The notes under the pieces were generated by a model. It was not told the DNA's origin. It was given only the letters and a program-made list of their open reading frames with translations, and ran no database searches. From Geobacter sp. UBA698 (GTDB lineage Bacteria > Desulfobacterota > Desulfuromonadia > Geobacterales > Pseudopelobacteraceae), in NCBI GenBank assembly GCA_002298925.1, contig DBMM01000092.1, positions 1 through 24,730 of the forward strand: DNA of 24,730 nucleotides. Reading direction: 5' to 3'. Shown here one piece after another: positions 22,416 to 24,730 of the stretch. Each line of letters begins with the position of its first letter. Position 1 is the stretch's first letter. A program made the position numbers and the translations under genes.

Positions 22416-24410
22416 ATGCTTATGGAAGCTACGCGAGAACTTTATTGGAATATAGGTCATGGGGCATCAGTGCTGTTGCCGATGTATCTTTTTACCTTTG
22501 CGGCCCTGGGGTTTCTGATCAAAAGCTGCCTGCAGCGTCTGAACATCTACCGGCAGGGTAAACCGTTGAACCGGACTGACCAGCGTGAAGTGAGGATTGT
22601 CTCGCTGGTGAAGAACGTTCTGCTGCAGAGCCGGGTTCTTCTGGTCAAGGGTCCCGGGTATGCCCACGGCCTGTTTTTCTGGGGATTCTTCCTGCTTTTT
22701 ATCGGCACCTGTTTTGTAGCCGCCCAGGCTGATTTTACTGACCTTCTGTTCGGCTACCGGTTCCTTAACGGTGACTTTTACAAGTTCTTCTCCCTGGCGC
22801 TGGATCTGGCCGGTCTGGCTGTTCTGGCCATGCTCGCTGGGCTGTTTGTCCGCCGTTATCTGGTGCGCCCCAAAGGTCTAGAAACCAGCCGGGACGATGC
22901 CGTCATGCATGGTCTGCTTTTCGCCATTCTGGTTACCGGTTTTGTGATTGAAGGGGCCAGGATGGCCGTAACCGAGCTCCCGGTCAACCCGGGGCTGGCG
23001 CTCTGGTCGCCGGTCGGTCTGCTGTTCGCCAAGGCCCTGTCCGGTATGGGGGAGGGGGCACTGCGCAGCCTGCACCTGAGTCTGTGGTGGCTGCACTTCA
23101 TCCTCGTTATCGGCTTTATCTGCGCAATCCCCTTCACCAAGTTCCGGCATATTTTCACAACGTCAGCCAACTATTTCTTTGCAGACCTCGGTCCGAAGGG
23201 GGCGCTGGTTACCATTGACATGGAAGGTGACGCGGAAAGTTTCGGCGTCGCCCACATCAAGGATATGACCTGGAAGGACATCTTTGATACCGATGCCTGT
23301 ACCAAATGCAAGCGCTGTCAGGATCGCTGTCCGGCCCATGGCACCGACAAACCGCTTTCGCCGATGAAAGTGATCAATCAACTGGGTGAGGTGGCCTGCG
23401 CCAATCCGGAAGCCAGCCTGATCGAAACGGTCGGTAAGGACGCCCTCTGGTCCTGCACCACCTGCCGGGCCTGCCAGGAGATCTGCCCGGCTTCCATCGA
23501 GCACGTCAATAAGGTCGTCGACATGCGCCGCAACCTGGTGCTGATGGAAGGGGAATTCCCCGGTGAAGAAGTCATGGTGGCCATGGACAATGTCGAAGTC
23601 AACGGAAACCCCCTGGGAATGGCCTATGCTTCGAGAGGTGACTGGGCCAGTGAATTGCCGGTCAGCCTCATGGCTGACGGTGCCGAGGTCGACATCCTCT
23701 ATTTTGTCGGTTGTTACGCCTCTTTTGACAAGCGGAACATCAAGGTGGCCACCAGCTTTATCCAGCTCTGCGCCGCCGCCGGGGTCCGGGTCGGCATCCT
23801 GGGCAAAGAGGAGAAATGTTGCGGCGAGCCGATGCGCAAGCTGGGGAACGAATACCTGTACCAGTCCATGGCAGCCGAGAATATCGAAACCATCAAGGGG
23901 TACGGCGTCAAAAAGGTCGTTACCGCCTGTCCGCACTGTTTCAATACCTTGAGCAAGGACTACCGCGATCTCGGTTTCGATGTCGAAGCCGAACATTACA
24001 CCACCTTTCTGAACCGTTTGGTGACGGAAGGTAAACTCAAGATAAAAGCAGATGCCTTTGACTGTACCTATCATGATTCCTGCTACATCGGCCGTTACAA
24101 CGACATTTACCGTGAACCGCGGGCGTTGCTTGCGGCAGCCGGCGGAACCGTCCGCGAGATGGAACGGTGCCAGGCTGAGAGTTTCTGCTGCGGCGCCGGT
24201 GGCGGGCGGATCATGGCCGAGGAGAAGCTGGGCAGCCGGATCAGTGAAAGCCGGGCAAAAATGGCCGCAGCGACCGGATCGGCCACGCTGGTTTCCAACT
24301 GTCCCTTCTGTCTGACCATGTTCGAAGACGGCATTAAGGGGGCCGAGTTGGAGGGACAGTTGGCTCCGCGGGATGTTGCGGAGATTCTGGTAGAAAGGTT
24401 GTCGGCCTGA
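22416..24410 (+). CDS. Membrane cytochrome b/iron-sulfur oxidoreductase, probable ETF:(methyl)menaquinone oxidoreductase
   Basis: A 664-residue fusion that would take electrons from reduced ETF to the quinone pool. The N-terminal half (about 15-250) has several membrane helices of NarI/cytochrome b type with candidate haem His residues (for example GYAHGLFFWGF and LWWLHFILVIGF). Two 4Fe-4S motifs follow at C295/298/301/305 and C347/350/353/357. Two cysteine-rich CCG domains (DUF224) come next, with VGCYASFD, KCCGEPM, ACPHCFN, HDSCYIGR and FCCGAGGG. This architecture matches the EMO-type enzymes described in syntrophic and sulfur/metal-reducing bacteria. The start is ATG 22416 or ATG 22422. 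It is 29 bp after hbd. The ETF genes themselves are not in the window. HdrD-like roles are the alternative. Confidence 0.85.
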   Translation: MLMEATRELYWNIGHGASVLLPMYLFTFAALGFLIKSCLQRLNIYRQGKPLNRTDQREVRIVSLVKNVLLQSRVLLVKGPGYAHGLFFWGFFLLFIGTCFVAAQADFTDLLFGYRFLNGDFYKFFSLALDLAGLAVLAMLAGLFVRRYLVRPKGLETSRDDAVMHGLLFAILVTGFVIEGARMAVTELPVNPGLALWSPVGLLFAKALSGMGEGALRSLHLSLWWLHFILVIGFICAIPFTKFRHIFTTSANYFFADLGPKGALVTIDMEGDAESFGVAHIKDMTWKDIFDTDACTKCKRCQDRCPAHGTDKPLSPMKVINQLGEVACANPEASLIETVGKDALWSCTTCRACQEICPASIEHVNKVVDMRRNLVLMEGEFPGEEVMVAMDNVEVNGNPLGMAYASRGDWASELPVSLMADGAEVDILYFVGCYASFDKRNIKVATSFIQLCAAAGVRVGILGKEEKCCGEPMRKLGNEYLYQSMAAENIETIKGYGVKKVVTACPHCFNTLSKDYRDLGFDVEAEHYTTFLNRLVTEGKLKIKADAFDCTYHDSCYIGRYNDIYREPRALLAAAGGTVREMERCQAESFCCGAGGGRIMAEEKLGSRISESRAKMAAATGSATLVSNCPFCLTMFEDGIKGAELEGQLAPRDVAEILVERLSA

Positions 24411-24427
24411 ACGGATTGCCATTTTTA

Positions 24428-24456
24428 GCGGCTGCGCGAGACGATCGTGCAGCCGC
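24428..24456 (+). terminator. Stem-loop after the oxidoreductase gene
   Basis: GCGGCTGC (24428-24435) pairs with GCAGCCGC (24449-24456). Four more inner pairs, one of them G-T, extend the stem to 12 bp around a GACGA loop. The downstream T run is short (ATGTTT), so it may be a weak or Rho-assisted terminator. It lies 18 bp after the stop codon. Confidence 0.5.
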
Positions 24457-24563
24457 CGAAATGTTTCAGACAGGTTTATCGGGACGGTAATCGTAATGTC
24501 TGTACACAAACAGTGCTGCATATCTCTTCATGAAAACAGGTAAAGCTTGTTTTTATAGATATA

Positions 24564-24588
24564 AAATAGTAAACAAGTACTGTAATGC
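24564..24588 (+). promoter_or_regulatory. Shared motif C upstream of sucC
   Basis: AAATAGTA, then GTAC (24577-24580), N3 and AATGC (24584-24588) match the thiolase-side site at 19 of 25 positions. The dyad GTA-N6-TAC is at 24569-24580. The upstream TTGAC of the other two sites is missing here. It ends 41 bp before the sucC ATG. Confidence 0.45.
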
Positions 24589-24629
24589 AAGTCTGGTTGC
24601 CAGCGAAGTCATTTCCGTAGGAGGAAAAC

Positions 24630-24730
24630 ATGAACGTCCATGAGTATCAGGCCAAAGCAATTTTAAGAAGATTCAACGTCCCGGTTCCCGACGGTCACGT
24701 CTGCTATAACAGCGCCGGCGCCCGGGAGTG
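24630..24730 (+). CDS. sucC: Succinate-CoA ligase (ADP-forming) beta subunit, 5' end only
   Basis: The reading frame begins MNVHEYQAKAILRRFNVPVP and continues to the window edge, giving about 33 residues. HEYQAK followed by a short helix and a VPVP/G turn is the invariant start of the ATP-grasp beta subunit of succinyl-CoA synthetase. A strong TAGGAGG ribosome site (24618-24624) supports the start. The gene is cut by the window. It would couple succinyl-CoA and ADP to succinate and ATP in the TCA cycle, or activate dicarboxylates. A motif shared with the two upstream operons lies just before it. Confidence 0.85.
   Translation, partial: MNVHEYQAKAILRRFNVPVPDGHVCYNSAGARE

Noticed and set aside
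23163..24521. Long 452-codon minus-strand frame opposite the oxidoreductase gene
   Set aside because: The plus-strand frame carries all cysteine motifs in order; the antisense frame shows no family features.
1..24730. CRISPR arrays, tRNA or rRNA genes
   Set aside because: No regularly spaced repeats, cloverleaf sequences or rRNA signatures were found on reading through the window.

Overview
The window looks like a chromosome segment from an anaerobic, respiring or syntrophic deltaproteobacterium, most likely of the Desulfuromonadales/Geobacterales group. That placement is inferred from gene content: an NtrC-type response regulator, a fused cytochrome b/iron-sulfur ETF:quinone oxidoreductase, a glutaconyl-CoA-type carboxyltransferase and a transcarboxylase-5S-like protein. 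No rRNA or tRNA gene is present to fix the taxonomy.

Left part (1-4650): a sigma-54-dependent response regulator is followed by a graveyard of three different insertion-sequence fragments (transposition ATPase, IS21 IstA, IS701-like transposase), a leftward MFS transporter and a structured intergenic repeat. Middle part (4650-9340): a degraded, AT-richer stretch, then three intact genes that suggest envelope or ribosome stress (MscS channel, HPF/RaiA, DUF302). These are followed by three decayed genes (PRC-barrel protein with three in-frame stops, C-terminal piece of a copper ATPase, and an inverted piece of an NhaP-type antiporter) and an intact leftward NhaA antiporter.

Right part (9465-24730): an IclR-family regulator is divergent from a large catabolic cluster. 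Gene order: glutaryl-CoA dehydrogenase carrying the Val-Glu signature of non-decarboxylating enzymes; GcdA-type glutaconyl-CoA carboxyltransferase; a 5S-type pyruvate/oxaloacetate carboxyltransferase ending in two tandem biotin domains; malic enzyme-phosphotransacetylase fusion; a SAM methyltransferase; a crotonase-fold protein. After a 281-bp promoter gap come thiolase, 3-hydroxybutyryl-CoA dehydrogenase and a membrane FeS/cytochrome b ETF:quinone oxidoreductase. The start of sucC follows after another gap.

Together the genes describe glutaryl-CoA to glutaconyl-CoA to crotonyl-CoA to acetyl-CoA, with electrons delivered to the quinone pool. The unusual part is the carboxyl step. No sodium-pumping decarboxylase subunit and no biotin carboxylase are encoded here. 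Instead the GcdA protein sits next to a 5S-1.3S-1.3S-like fusion, which is the parts list of a transcarboxylase. I propose a glutaconyl-CoA:pyruvate transcarboxylase that moves the carboxyl group onto pyruvate to make oxaloacetate. A 25-bp motif (GTA-N6-TAC-N3-AATGC core) occurs upstream of the dehydrogenase, the thiolase and sucC. A separate pair of IclR-like 15-bp dyads lies in the divergent region. Both look like control sites not explained by the genes themselves.
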